In this document: positions 1 through 9,876 of the stretch, piece by piece
Layout of the letters: the number at the start of each line of letters is the position of its first letter
Position numbering within the stretch: the stretch's first letter is position 1
Origin: Oscillospiraceae bacterium
GTDB taxonomy: Bacteria; Bacillota; Clostridia; Oscillospirales; Acutalibacteraceae
Direction: 5' to 3'
NCBI GenBank assembly: GCA_902772935.1
Contig: CACYCR010000007.1
Location: 1 to 64,000, forward strand
DNA: 64,000 bases
The notes under the pieces: model-generated
What the model saw: the letters and a program-made list of their open reading frames with translations, nothing else
What the model was told of the DNA's origin: nothing
The model's database searches: none
Made by a program: the position numbers and the translations under genes

Positions 1-1
1 C

Positions 2-2197
2 AGACTCACGAATACGCTGGATGCCGGTGAAACCTATTATTACGGCGTGCGGTTCTATCAAGAAAAAGCGTCCGGCAGTTTTGACGTTTCCCTGATAAAA
101 GAAAGTGTGCATTCCGGTCAATGCGGTGACAACGCCACCTGGAAGCTGGCCTTGCCGTCGGGTGAGATGCGCATTGAAGGTGAAGGCGCTCTTTGGTCTG
201 ACGACGAGAGCAATGCACCGTGGGCAAATTATATGTCGGAAATCAAAACCGTCAAAATAGATGACGGCATCACAAATATTCCTGCTAACGCCTTCTTCGG
301 CGCCTACAAACTGAAAAGAGTGGAATTTCCGTCGGCGCTGAAAACCATCGGCTCGTATGCCTTTTTCCTCTGCGTCGAGTTGAAGAGCGCCGTTCTTCCA
401 CAAGGTCTTGAAACCATCGGACTCTGTGCGTTTGAAGGCTGTTGTGACTTGTACAACCTGTCGATTCCGAACAGCGTGACAAGCATCGGCGAACTGGCGT
501 TTGCAATGTGCGCGTCGCTTGAAAGTGTCGTTCTGCCGGAGGGCTTGACCACGATTGAACAAGGATTGTTCATGCAGTGCTTCCGTTTGGAAAGCGTGAC
601 AATTCCCGCGTCGGTGACAGCCATTAACGGAACGGATGATCTGAGTCCCTTCGCGCTCTGCTTCCATTTGAAGACCGTCACAAACCTGTCTTCGGCTGCG
701 GCAGCCTCTGCAACCACCTTCACCACGCTGTCGCTTCCCGAAGGGTTGAGCGAATCCGATGTTTTGAACTATTTGGATGTTTATACGAAAACAACGATCC
801 TCTACCGCACGCTCCAAGTGATGACGGACGAGGAGGCTGAGGCATACCAGACGAAAAAGCTGGAGGAGGCCTTCGGGGACGATTATGAGAATATCGTGAA
901 CACGATTCTGGACACCTTCAATAACAGCGACGAAGACGGCTTCGCTGTGGGATATCCGGCAGATCTGGTGTTCCGTTGCCTCTCCGACAGTGCGGAATAT
1001 GCCTATTGCAGTGAAAACAGCGTTCCGTATGTGCTGCTGGATCGCGGCCAGTGCGGCGACGACGTATATTTCTTCTTTGACCGGCCGACGGGCAAGCTGA
1101 CCATCAACGGCACGGGCGCAATGTGGGATAGCAACCCGAATTACGGTTATGTCCACGGATGGCAAGATGCTTTTCAAGATTCATATAAAAACGAAATTCA
1201 AACCGTTGTGATTGAAGACGGCGTGACAAGCATCGGCGCGATCTCCTTTAGCGGTTGCAGCAGTCTGACAAGTGTGACGATCCCCGCCAGCGTGACGATG
1301 ATCGATGACATTGCGTTCTATGAATGTGACGCTCTGACCGACGTCTATTACCTTGGAACGGAAGCACAGTGGAACCAAATTGATATTCATAACGACTTTG
1401 AAGGAAACGCAGCGCTTCTGAATGCTTCCATCCACTTTATCGTTACCGATGACGACACCGATGTTTCGCTGAACTATGATGAAGATACCTTTGATCCGGA
1501 TGTGGAAATCGATATTTCCGAGATTCCGACCGGCGACGACCACAGCCGCGCCTGGAACATCACGCCGACACTGAACGGCGAAAAGGTGCAGCCAAACGCA
1601 CCCGTGTTGGTGAAACTGCCGATCCCGACAGGCTGGGACAAGACCAAGATCGTGCTCACGCACATCAAAGCCGACGGTACCGTGGAATATCCGGAATTCA
1701 CCATCGAAGGCGACTTTGTTGTGTTCTGGGCAACGGAATTCAGCGAATACGCGCTCAAACTGCAAACGCCGCACATTCATACCTATGATGACGGTGTGGT
1801 CACGAAGGCAGCAACTTGCAAGGAAGAGGGCGTGAAGACCTTCACCTGCGTGGACGGCGATGACAGCTACACTGTACCGATCCCCGTGAACCCGGATAAC
1901 CACGCGGATTACGGCACGCACGTCGTGAACGCATCCGATGCATCCTGCAATCGTGCCGGCTACACCGGTGACACCGTCTGCAACGGCTGCGGAAAGACGG
2001 TTGCGACAGGTTCGGCAATTCCGATGACCGATCACAGCGATTCGAACAACGACGGTCACTGTGACGCCTGTGGCAGACAGATGGAGGGCGGCGACCATTG
2101 TCCGCAATGCGGCAAGGTACACAACGAATTTCTGATCGGCTGGCTGATCAGCATCATTCATCGGATCGTTTATCGCCTGACGCATTTGTTCGGCTGA
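2..2197 (+). CDS. BspA-like leucine-rich repeat surface protein, 5' truncated by window edge
   Basis: The frame is open to the left edge, so the N-terminus and any signal peptide lie outside; the first in-window ATG (47) is internal. The visible part begins with a fibronectin-III-like end, then BspA-type (LRR_5) repeats of the form 'L..V.LP..L.TIG..AF..C' in two blocks (about nt 240-640 and 1200-1380). A later region (nt 1770-2090) has paired CxxC Cys-rich repeats also found in the next gene. The extreme C-terminus is CPQCGKVH followed by a hydrophobic/amphipathic stretch (GWLISIIHRIVYRL). No LPXTG motif or dockerin is seen. Probably a secreted, surface-associated adhesin-type protein; ligand unknown. 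It lies 66 nt upstream of a second giant secreted gene with the same type of tail, so the two are likely functionally linked. Confidence 0.85.
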   Translation, partial: RLTNTLDAGETYYYGVRFYQEKASGSFDVSLIKESVHSGQCGDNATWKLALPSGEMRIEGEGALWSDDESNAPWANYMSEIKTVKIDDGITNIPANAFFGAYKLKRVEFPSALKTIGSYAFFLCVELKSAVLPQGLETIGLCAFEGCCDLYNLSIPNSVTSIGELAFAMCASLESVVLPEGLTTIEQGLFMQCFRLESVTIPASVTAINGTDDLSPFALCFHLKTVTNLSSAAAASATTFTTLSLPEGLSESDVLNYLDVYTKTTILYRTLQVMTDEEAEAYQTKKLEEAFGDDYENIVNTILDTFNNSDEDGFAVGYPADLVFRCLSDSAEYAYCSENSVPYVLLDRGQCGDDVYFFFDRPTGKLTINGTGAMWDSNPNYGYVHGWQDAFQDSYKNEIQTVVIEDGVTSIGAISFSGCSSLTSVTIPASVTMIDDIAFYECDALTDVYYLGTEAQWNQIDIHNDFEGNAALLNASIHFIVTDDDTDVSLNYDEDTFDPDVEIDISEIPTGDDHSRAWNITPTLNGEKVQPNAPVLVKLPIPTGWDKTKIVLTHIKADGTVEYPEFTIEGDFVVFWATEFSEYALKLQTPHIHTYDDGVVTKAATCKEEGVKTFTCVDGDDSYTVPIPVNPDNHADYGTHVVNASDASCNRAGYTGDTVCNGCGKTVATGSAIPMTDHSDSNNDGHCDACGRQMEGGDHCPQCGKVHNEFLIGWLISIIHRIVYRLTHLFG

Positions 2198-2263
2198 GAA
2201 AACCAAAGCAGCGGCAGGAGTCATCTTGCCGCTGCATAAGACTTTTCAAAGGGGGATTCATTT

Positions 2264-5200
2264 ATGAAAAAAACAAACGTCCTGAAGCGCTCCTTTGCGG
2301 TACTGCTGAGCGTGCTGCTGCTTTTGAGCGTTGCGCCGGTGGCGGGTATGAGCGACCTTTTGCCAAAGTTTGATTTCGGTATGGTTGCAAATGCGGCGGG
2401 TGAGACCACCCTGCCAGACGACACTGAAAGCCCCGTCTGTGACACACAGGGCCACAGGTTCACCGGATGGTATTATGGAAACGGGGTTTATTATCGCGTT
2501 TGCAACGTCTGCGGTTATCAGGAAACAAAGAGCCGTACAGAGATGGAAGTCACTTATTCCTGGAGTAAGACGGCATGGTCTGACGGCAAGATGATTATGG
2601 ATCACTGCTATGTCAACGCATTGACAAGCTCATCGGCACAATTCTATGTTCGATTTGTCCAAAACAATAATTACAACACAACTGCTTCGGAAACCGGGTA
2701 TTATTTGGGGACATCCGAAGATCATCTGGTCAAGCAAACGGCGAAGCAGACCAACACCATCGTCAACACCCAGAAGCTCACAGGGTTAACGCCCGATACC
2801 GTTTACTATTTCAAAGTATATTACATCTACAGCGGTGTGGAGTACCAAAGCGCAGTCGGTTGGCTGAAAACCAATATGGATCCCACAAACAAATACAGCC
2901 AGAACGATACAGCTGCATCAAACGGAGAATTCCATATTCATCAGGCGCGATTCATTACCCGGACATCGGCGCATGTTTCCGCACAGATTGCTACAGATCA
3001 GCGGTATCCGCAAACGATTTACGGAACCGGTATCAAGATCGGTACCAGCGAATCAAATATGGTGGAGTATATTCAAAACAACAGCGGAAATGCGGATGGA
3101 AAAGACACCAATGCAATCGGCATCGGCTTCCAGATTGGTGACGGCGCAGATGATTACGTCGGCAAGCTGACCTGCAACACGAAGTATTATTATCAGCTGT
3201 TTTACTTTACAAATGAAGCCCGCACGGCAAGAAAGACCAGTTATACCAACTGGTTCATCACAGACGACCACGAATACGGCAACTGGATCGACGACGGCAA
3301 CGGCACAACGCACACAAAATATTGTATATTTGACAACAGTCATACCGTTACCGACGATCACCATCTCGGTGATTGGTACGTGGTTGAGCCGGCAACCTGC
3401 ACAGAGCAGGGGATGGAGCAGCGCGTTTGTGCGGATTGCGGCTATACCGAGACACGTCCCTTGTTGTCCCTCGGCCACAATTGGGGCGACTGGACAGACA
3501 ACGGTGACGACCACATCCGCGTATGTCAAAGGGATGCATCTCACGTCGAAACCGATTCGCATGTTTTCCTGTTGGCTTCGGTTAAAGACCCCACCTGCCT
3601 GACGACGGGTGAGCGCGTTTCCTTCTGCTACGGATGCTCCGCAATGAAGACTGAGACGATCCCTGCACTGGGACACAGCGAACACTATCAAAAGGGCAAC
3701 ACACTGACCTTTGGTTCCTATCCGCAGAGCAGAGTCACTGATGAGGCGCTGCTTGAAGAGTTGAACGCATGCACGTTGACGTGGACGGTTGTAGATACCG
3801 ATCCGAAGACGCCGGACGCGACTCTTGGCAAGGAAATCTTCAAGTATTCCGACGTGACACTGAACGGTAAAAAATACCGAGCAATTCAAATGCTGACGGC
3901 GGATGATTATTATGACTATGCATATTCAGAAGACGACGGTGTGGTTTGGTTCCGATTTGAACCGATCAAATGGTTGGTTGCTGATCCGCAGAGCGGCTTG
4001 ATTGTCAGCAGAAATGTCCTCGATGCAGTTCCGTTTGATGATATTTATACGCAGAAAGAAGAAAGCGGGCTAGACGATTTCAGCGCAGTGGTGCTGAATT
4101 GGGAGTCGAGCTATCTCAGGGAATGGCTGAATAATGACTTCTATAATCTTGCATTTACAGATGCGGAAAAAACAAAAGTTTTGCCTTCAACCGTTTCCAC
4201 CGCATCAATCAATGCAGATTCGTCCGTTGAAACAACGGATTACATCTACATTCTTTCTGAGGCGGAATTTGATCAATATCATACCCATAAGCCGGATCAA
4301 TACTATAAAGAGTATCTGTTCAAAGAACTGACCAGCTTAGATGATCATGTTGAAAAGTATTTGGATATGTGGGGTGTTCCGGCGACAGATTACGCAGCTG
4401 TGGGAAGCTATTTTGTTGGATATCAATGGAATGAAGACGGAATTGACTATCAGGGCTCTTACTATGATTACCGTACCAGAAATTTTAAAACATCAGAAGA
4501 TGAAGTCTTAACAATGGTTCTTGGAGCCATTCCTGCTATGCGCATCACGTTGCCGACAAATGAAGCGGCCGAGATTGTACCGACCTGTACCGAACCCGGT
4601 GCTACGGCAGAAGTCGATTGTATGAACTGCGGTACAGTGCTTACACCGTCAGAAGAGATCCCTGCGCTCGGCCACGATTGGGGCGACGGCGTTGCTGATC
4701 CGGACGCGGATTGCACAAATGCAGGTGTGCTGCGATACACCTGCAAGCGCGACAGCAGTCACACAAAGACGGAAGCAATTTCGCCGAAGGGACATACGCC
4801 CGGTACAACCCGACAGGAAAACTATGTTGCAGCGACATGTGAAACCGGCGGCAGCTATGACCTTGTGAAACGCTGTACGGTTTGTGATGCTATTCTTGAG
4901 AGTACACACAAAGAGACAGAACCTCTTGGTCATATATGGGGAAGCTGGACGGATGACGGCAGTGAAAACCACATCCGCGTTTGCGAAAGGGATGCGTCGC
5001 ACGTCGAAACCGAGCCGCATATCTATTTGGTCGAATCGGTCAAACGGCCGACCTGCCTGTTAACCGGTGAGCGTGTCTCACTCTGCGGTGAGTGTCGGAG
5101 GGTGAAAACCGAGACGATCCCTGCGCTGGGACACAGCGAACACTATCAGAAGGGCAACACACTGACCTTTGGTTCCTATCCGCAGAGCAGAGTCACTGAT

Positions 5201-8200
5201 GAGGCGCTGCTGGAGGAGTTGAACGCATGCACGTTGACGTGGACGATTGTGGACACGGATCCGAGAACACCGGACGCGACTTTGGGTGAGGAAATCTTTA
5301 AGTACGCCGACGTGGCACTGAACGGTGAAAAATACCGCGCGGTTCAGGTGCTGGTAAATAAAGATTACTATGCTCATGCAGGAGAAGGCGTGGTTTGGTT
5401 CCGATTTGAACCAATCGAATGGTTGATCGCCGATCCGCAGACGGGTTTGATTGTCAGCAGAAATATCCTCGACGCAGTTCCATTTGATGATGTTTATTCG
5501 CAGAAAGAGGAAAGCGGTCTGAACGATTTCAGTGCTGTGGTGTTGAATTGGGAGACGAGTTATCTCAGGGAATGGCTGAATGATGACTTCTATAACCTTG
5601 CATTTACAGATGCAGAGAAATCAAAGATTTTGCCTTCAACCATTTCCACTGCGGCGGTTAATGGAGACGCGTCCGTTGAAACAACAGATAACATCTATAT
5701 TCTTTCTGAAAGTGAATTTGATCAATATCATACGCATAAGCCGGATCAATACTATAAAGACATTTGGTTTTCTGTAATTGCCAACTTGAATGACCATCTT
5801 GAAAAGTATATGGATATGTGCGGGGTCCGCGCATCGGAATATGTGGCTTCAGTCAGTGACGTAGTTAATTATACTGAGACAGAAAATGGTGTCGAGTTGA
5901 ATGAATCTTACTATTATTTTCGCGCCAGAAATATGAAAACCACGGAAGCTGAAATTCTGATGTATAACATGGGAGCTATTCCGGCTATGCGCATCACATT
6001 GCCGACAAATGAAGCGACCGAGATTGTACCGACCTGTACCGAACCCGGTGCTACGGCAGAAGTCGACTGCATGAACTGCGGTACTGTGCTCACACCGTCA
6101 GAAGAGATACCTGCGCTCGGCCACGATTGGGGCGACTGGACGGACAACGGTGACGGCAACCACATCCGCATCTGCAAGCGGGATGACAGCCATATCGAAA
6201 CGGCTGTTCACGTCTGGAATGGCGGCGTTGTGACCAAAGAAGCGACCTGCAAAGAGCAGGGCAGCAAGCTCTACACCTGCACGGTTTGCGGCGCAACAAA
6301 GACAGAGCCTATCGCGATAAACCCGGAGAATCACGCGGACTACGGTACGCACTTGGAAAATGTTGCCGACGCCACCTGCCTTGAAAAGGGGTACACCGGC
6401 GACACGGTCTGCAACGGCTGCGGCGCGACGCTGACAGCAGGTGAAGACATTGACCCGCTCGGCCACGACTGGGGCGACTGGACAGACAACGGCGACGGCA
6501 ACCACATCCGCATCTGCAAGCGTGATGCAAGCCACATCGAAACGGCTGTCCACGTCTGGAACGAAGGCATTGTGACAAAAGAAGCAACCTGCAAAGAGCA
6601 GGGCAACAAGCTCTACACCTGCACGGTTTGCGGCGCAACAAAGACAGAGCCCATCGCGATAAACCCGGAGAATCATGCGGATTACGGTACGCACACCGAA
6701 AATGCCGCCGACGCCACCTGCCTTGAAAAGGGGTACACCGGCGACACGGTCTGCAACGGTTGCGGCGCGACGCTGACAGCGGGTGAAGACATTGATCCGC
6801 TCGACCACGATTGGGGCGACTGGACGGAAACAAAAGCGGCGACTGAAAACGAGTGCGGTGAAGAGACACGAATTTGTAAGCGGAATGCTTCCCATCGGGA
6901 AACCCGCCCGACACCCGTTTTGACGCCGGACAGCAAGAATAACGAAAGCATCCAAACCGAAAAAACGGCGACCTATGATGCTGCGACCGGAGAAGCAACC
7001 ATTTCTCTTTCGGCGGAGTCCAAGGGCCAAACCATTCGTACCAAAACAACCACACCGCTGGATATTGTACTCGTGCTTGACCAGTCCGGTTCCATGGGCT
7101 ATCAGATGAACAGCGACACGCGGCCGTCCGATATCTCGAAAAACCGAAAAGCAAAGCTGAAAGATGCTGTGAATGCCTTTGTTGCAAAAATGGCACAGGA
7201 TAACAGCGATCATCGGATTTCAATTGTCGGTTTTGCAATGGGCAACACAAGCGGAAAAAGTACTGATGAATACGGAAGAACAAGAAGTTTGTCTGCCTAT
7301 GACAATACAAACATTCTGACGGTACCGAACGGCGCATCTGTGAAATTTGATCCGACGCCGAGCAGCATCCCGACCATGAACGACGCCTATCGGCAATCGC
7401 TGGTTTCTGTTGCGGTCAACGGCGGCATCAACCCGGTCATCACCAACGCGATCAATTCGATCGACGCTTGCGGCGCAACGGCAGCCGACCTCGGCTTGCT
7501 GATGGCGTGCAAGGTCTTTGAACAAAATGCGGACACCGACGGACGTAAGCGCGTGGTGGTCTTCATGACCGACGGTGAACCGACATATGCCTCGGATTTC
7601 AGTGATACAGTTGCAAATTATGCCAGAAGCAACGCAGCCTTGCTGAAGAACGCATATGGCGCAGATGTATACAGCGTCGGTGTCATCGGAACAGGCATTT
7701 CGCAAAAGTGCGAGCAGTTCCTGAAGGATGTTGCCAGTGGCGCCGACTATTACTACAGGGTCACAAACGCCGAAGCGCTGATGAACAGTTTCAACGACAT
7801 TGCCGTGGAATCTGTGAAAGTCGAAACTGCGTTTGACGATGTCACGCTGGTTGACACGGTTACAAAGGAATTCACCCTGACACAAACGCAGGAACAAACG
7901 CTTCGCCTTTCCGCGGTGGAAACGCTTGGCGTGGAAGACAAGGATATTGCAATTGATCGCCTGGAAGACGGCACCACACAGATTCGCATTGCACACATTC
8001 ATCCGAAGATGGAACAGCGCGGAGAAGATACATACTTTACCATCGACTTTTCCTTCGCTGTCAGCGCCAACGAAAACGCGCTGGACAATGTGGCTTACGC
8101 GACCAACACGGACAATGCCGGCGTAAAGATAGGTGAAGAAACCGTTTTTGAACAGCAGTTCCAGCCTGCGTCAGTGATGGTGGAAGCGGCAGAGGGCGTC

Positions 8201-9463
8201 GTTTGCTTCAATCTGAACGGCACACCGTTCCATATGGTTCGCTTCCATGCGGGAGACAATGTCATGGCGCCGACACTGACGCTGGAGGGAACGCATACCT
8301 TCTCCGGCTGGACGATTCCCACGCCTTTGACCTTTACCAATGGAAAAATAGAACTGGAAGCAACTCTGACGCAGCCACAATATTCGGTTACATGGAATAT
8401 TGACGGAACACAGACGGTGGAACACTACCGGGAGGGCGCAATTCTGACTGCACCGCAAGTCGGTCTGAGCAACGACGGAAAAGTGTTTAGCGGCTGGACA
8501 CCTGCGGTTCCGAGCGTTATGCCGGCCCGGGATCTGACGTTCACTGCACAATATGCAGCGCACACGCACAGATATGAAGAGCAGATTGTGAAGACGGCGT
8601 CCTGCGGCGTGGCGGGCATCAAACGGTATGCCTGTGCATGCGGCGACAGCTATGATGAAACGATCCCGGCGCTTTCTCACACATGGACAACTTTTGCAAC
8701 AGAGGCAGCAACCGGTCATGGAAACTTCTCTTATATTGTCTGTGCAAACTGCGGTGCGACGCAGGAAATGAGTTTTGCCTATCAGGTGGAAGCGTCCAGC
8801 AGCAAAACGCAGCCTTACGATTTGTCCTTGCGCGATCTGAACAACGCGACGGTTCAGCCGACAGCCGGCGAAATCACCATCACGCTGCCGATTCCGAGCG
8901 AGATGCGATATGCCAAAGATGTCAAGGTCTACCGGATTGAAGCAGATGGAAGCAAGACAGACATGGGCGCAACCAAGACCGGTTGGAACAGCGTTCAGTT
9001 CACAACAGATCACTTCAGCCCATATATTCTTGAAGCTGTTTATGCGTGCGAAACAACCGGAAACCATGCCTGGAATGACGGTGAAGTCACGAGGGCAGCG
9101 ACCTGCAGTGCGCAGGGCGAAAAGACATTTGTATGCACGGATTGCGGCGCAACGAAGACAGAAACAATTCCGGTCAACGCGAATGCGCACAGCTTGACGT
9201 TCGTTCCGGAAAAGAAAGCAACGACCGAAGAAGAAGGCAACATGGCGCACTACCACTGCACCGGCTGCGGCAAGAACTTCTCTGACGCAAGCGGCAGGAA
9301 CGAACTGACGAAAGTCACGACCGACAAACTGCCGAAGCAGGATGAACCGCAGCGCGATCCCAACGCCTGCAAATGGTGCGGTAAAGTCCATAAAGGCTTC
9401 TTCCAGAAGATCGTCGGCTTCTTCCACAGCATTCTTGCGGCGATCCTCGGCGCAAAGTATTAA
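2264..9463 (+). CDS. Giant secreted multidomain protein (Cys-rich repeats, DUF6273-like x2, vWA, InlB-type repeats)
   Basis: 2,399 aa starting at an ATG behind AAGGGGG. A signal peptide is clear (KR, then a Leu-rich core, residues 1-25). Next come a fibronectin-like region and many CxxCG Cys-rich repeats carrying a 'GHxWGDWTDNG' signature. Two long copies of a DUF6273-like domain (begin 'GNTLTFGSYPQSRV', nt ~3696 and ~5154) follow, then a von Willebrand A domain with an intact MIDAS (D1606-x-S1608-x-S1610; later D1770). After that are InlB/Listeria-Bacteroides-type beta repeats (nt ~8170-8560), further Cys-rich repeats, and a terminal CKWCGKVH plus GFFHSILAAILG tail. Probably surface-displayed and binding a ligand through the vWA and repeat domains; the ligand is unknown. 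Domain names rest on motif recognition, with DUF6273 the least certain. Confidence 0.85.
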   Translation: MKKTNVLKRSFAVLLSVLLLLSVAPVAGMSDLLPKFDFGMVANAAGETTLPDDTESPVCDTQGHRFTGWYYGNGVYYRVCNVCGYQETKSRTEMEVTYSWSKTAWSDGKMIMDHCYVNALTSSSAQFYVRFVQNNNYNTTASETGYYLGTSEDHLVKQTAKQTNTIVNTQKLTGLTPDTVYYFKVYYIYSGVEYQSAVGWLKTNMDPTNKYSQNDTAASNGEFHIHQARFITRTSAHVSAQIATDQRYPQTIYGTGIKIGTSESNMVEYIQNNSGNADGKDTNAIGIGFQIGDGADDYVGKLTCNTKYYYQLFYFTNEARTARKTSYTNWFITDDHEYGNWIDDGNGTTHTKYCIFDNSHTVTDDHHLGDWYVVEPATCTEQGMEQRVCADCGYTETRPLLSLGHNWGDWTDNGDDHIRVCQRDASHVETDSHVFLLASVKDPTCLTTGERVSFCYGCSAMKTETIPALGHSEHYQKGNTLTFGSYPQSRVTDEALLEELNACTLTWTVVDTDPKTPDATLGKEIFKYSDVTLNGKKYRAIQMLTADDYYDYAYSEDDGVVWFRFEPIKWLVADPQSGLIVSRNVLDAVPFDDIYTQKEESGLDDFSAVVLNWESSYLREWLNNDFYNLAFTDAEKTKVLPSTVSTASINADSSVETTDYIYILSEAEFDQYHTHKPDQYYKEYLFKELTSLDDHVEKYLDMWGVPATDYAAVGSYFVGYQWNEDGIDYQGSYYDYRTRNFKTSEDEVLTMVLGAIPAMRITLPTNEAAEIVPTCTEPGATAEVDCMNCGTVLTPSEEIPALGHDWGDGVADPDADCTNAGVLRYTCKRDSSHTKTEAISPKGHTPGTTRQENYVAATCETGGSYDLVKRCTVCDAILESTHKETEPLGHIWGSWTDDGSENHIRVCERDASHVETEPHIYLVESVKRPTCLLTGERVSLCGECRRVKTETIPALGHSEHYQKGNTLTFGSYPQSRVTDEALLEELNACTLTWTIVDTDPRTPDATLGEEIFKYADVALNGEKYRAVQVLVNKDYYAHAGEGVVWFRFEPIEWLIADPQTGLIVSRNILDAVPFDDVYSQKEESGLNDFSAVVLNWETSYLREWLNDDFYNLAFTDAEKSKILPSTISTAAVNGDASVETTDNIYILSESEFDQYHTHKPDQYYKDIWFSVIANLNDHLEKYMDMCGVRASEYVASVSDVVNYTETENGVELNESYYYFRARNMKTTEAEILMYNMGAIPAMRITLPTNEATEIVPTCTEPGATAEVDCMNCGTVLTPSEEIPALGHDWGDWTDNGDGNHIRICKRDDSHIETAVHVWNGGVVTKEATCKEQGSKLYTCTVCGATKTEPIAINPENHADYGTHLENVADATCLEKGYTGDTVCNGCGATLTAGEDIDPLGHDWGDWTDNGDGNHIRICKRDASHIETAVHVWNEGIVTKEATCKEQGNKLYTCTVCGATKTEPIAINPENHADYGTHTENAADATCLEKGYTGDTVCNGCGATLTAGEDIDPLDHDWGDWTETKAATENECGEETRICKRNASHRETRPTPVLTPDSKNNESIQTEKTATYDAATGEATISLSAESKGQTIRTKTTTPLDIVLVLDQSGSMGYQMNSDTRPSDISKNRKAKLKDAVNAFVAKMAQDNSDHRISIVGFAMGNTSGKSTDEYGRTRSLSAYDNTNILTVPNGASVKFDPTPSSIPTMNDAYRQSLVSVAVNGGINPVITNAINSIDACGATAADLGLLMACKVFEQNADTDGRKRVVVFMTDGEPTYASDFSDTVANYARSNAALLKNAYGADVYSVGVIGTGISQKCEQFLKDVASGADYYYRVTNAEALMNSFNDIAVESVKVETAFDDVTLVDTVTKEFTLTQTQEQTLRLSAVETLGVEDKDIAIDRLEDGTTQIRIAHIHPKMEQRGEDTYFTIDFSFAVSANENALDNVAYATNTDNAGVKIGEETVFEQQFQPASVMVEAAEGVVCFNLNGTPFHMVRFHAGDNVMAPTLTLEGTHTFSGWTIPTPLTFTNGKIELEATLTQPQYSVTWNIDGTQTVEHYREGAILTAPQVGLSNDGKVFSGWTPAVPSVMPARDLTFTAQYAAHTHRYEEQIVKTASCGVAGIKRYACACGDSYDETIPALSHTWTTFATEAATGHGNFSYIVCANCGATQEMSFAYQVEASSSKTQPYDLSLRDLNNATVQPTAGEITITLPIPSEMRYAKDVKVYRIEADGSKTDMGATKTGWNSVQFTTDHFSPYILEAVYACETTGNHAWNDGEVTRAATCSAQGEKTFVCTDCGATKTETIPVNANAHSLTFVPEKKATTEEEGNMAHYHCTGCGKNFSDASGRNELTKVTTDKLPKQDEPQRDPNACKWCGKVHKGFFQKIVGFFHSILAAILGAKY
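3477..6133 (+). repeat. Tandem ~1.45-kb internal duplication within the giant secreted gene
   Basis: Matching segments such as GAGACGATCCCTGC at 3653 recur at 5111, an offset of 1,458 bp (486 codons). By the shared GCCACGATTG at 4671 and 6120 the offset is 1,449, so a few codons have been gained or lost. Each unit holds one Cys-rich repeat plus one DUF6273-like domain. The reading frame is kept throughout. Confidence 0.9.
6122..6805 (+). repeat. Two tandem 342-bp (114-codon) near-identical Cys-rich repeat units
   Basis: CACGAYTGGGGCGACTGG begins at 6122, 6464 and 6806, exactly 342 bp apart. The two complete units differ at only scattered positions, which points to recent tandem duplication or gene conversion. 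Each encodes a pair of CxxCG motifs. Confidence 0.9.
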
Positions 9464-9498
9464 CCCACAAAGCGCCTTTGCCGGCGTATAAAAACAAA

Positions 9499-9538
9499 AA
9501 GGTACAGCTTAAGGGGTGCCCTGCGTAAGGATGTACCG
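9499..9538 (+). other. Long imperfect hairpin downstream of the giant secreted gene
   Basis: GGTACA (9501-9506) pairs with TGTACC (9532-9537), CTTA with TAAG inside it, and GGG with CCC nearer the loop. No T-run follows directly, so it is not a classical terminator; it could be a processed 3' end or a small RNA structure. Function not known. Confidence 0.4.
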
Positions 9539-9581
9539 CCCGCAAAGTGCCTCTTTTCCGTGAATAACTGTGTTAAAAAAT

Positions 9582-9613
9582 GAGCAAGGCATCAGCCTTG
9601 CCCATTTTTTTAT
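9582..9613 (+). terminator. Rho-independent terminator after the giant secreted gene
   Basis: GCAAGGC (9584-9590), loop ATCA, GCCTTGC (9595-9601), then a run of T to about 9611. A run of A precedes the stem, so it could work in both directions. Confidence 0.85.
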
Positions 9614-9767
9614 GTCTTGTTCTCACGAAAAACAGTCTGCCTTGCGGGTGTCTTGCAAGAGATTCTTGAAGGAATAATTCTCATTGTTATACTGCGATTC
9701 AGGCGATCTTTGTTGAAACAATTTGAATTCTATGTTATTATATACAGGAAACACCGACGATTCGCTT

Positions 9768-9795
9768 TTGAATGCAAAGCAGCATGGTGTATAAT
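9768..9795 (+). promoter_or_regulatory. Sigma-A-type promoter for the M20 peptidase
   Basis: TTGAAT (9768-9773), 16-bp spacer, TATAAT (9790-9795); the gene starts 81 bp downstream of the -10. The rest of 9614-9767 shows no gene. Confidence 0.6.
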
Positions 9796-9876
9796 ACCAA
9801 ATCATTCAGTGCGTTTCTTGCAGCAGATCGGGTGATATACATGAAAAGAACATAAACGTCAGAAGGGAGCATACCT

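Noticed and set aside
1181..2224. 347-aa open frame on the minus strand
   Set aside because: Shadow of the LRR gene: no ribosome site, odd composition (Val/Arg/His-rich), while the plus frame has clear repeats.
3477..6805. CRISPR-like direct repeats
   Set aside because: Repeats are long, in-frame and coding; no short repeats with unique spacers.
8171..9427. 418-aa minus-strand open frame
   Set aside because: Antisense shadow of the giant gene, Cys/Arg-rich with no domain.
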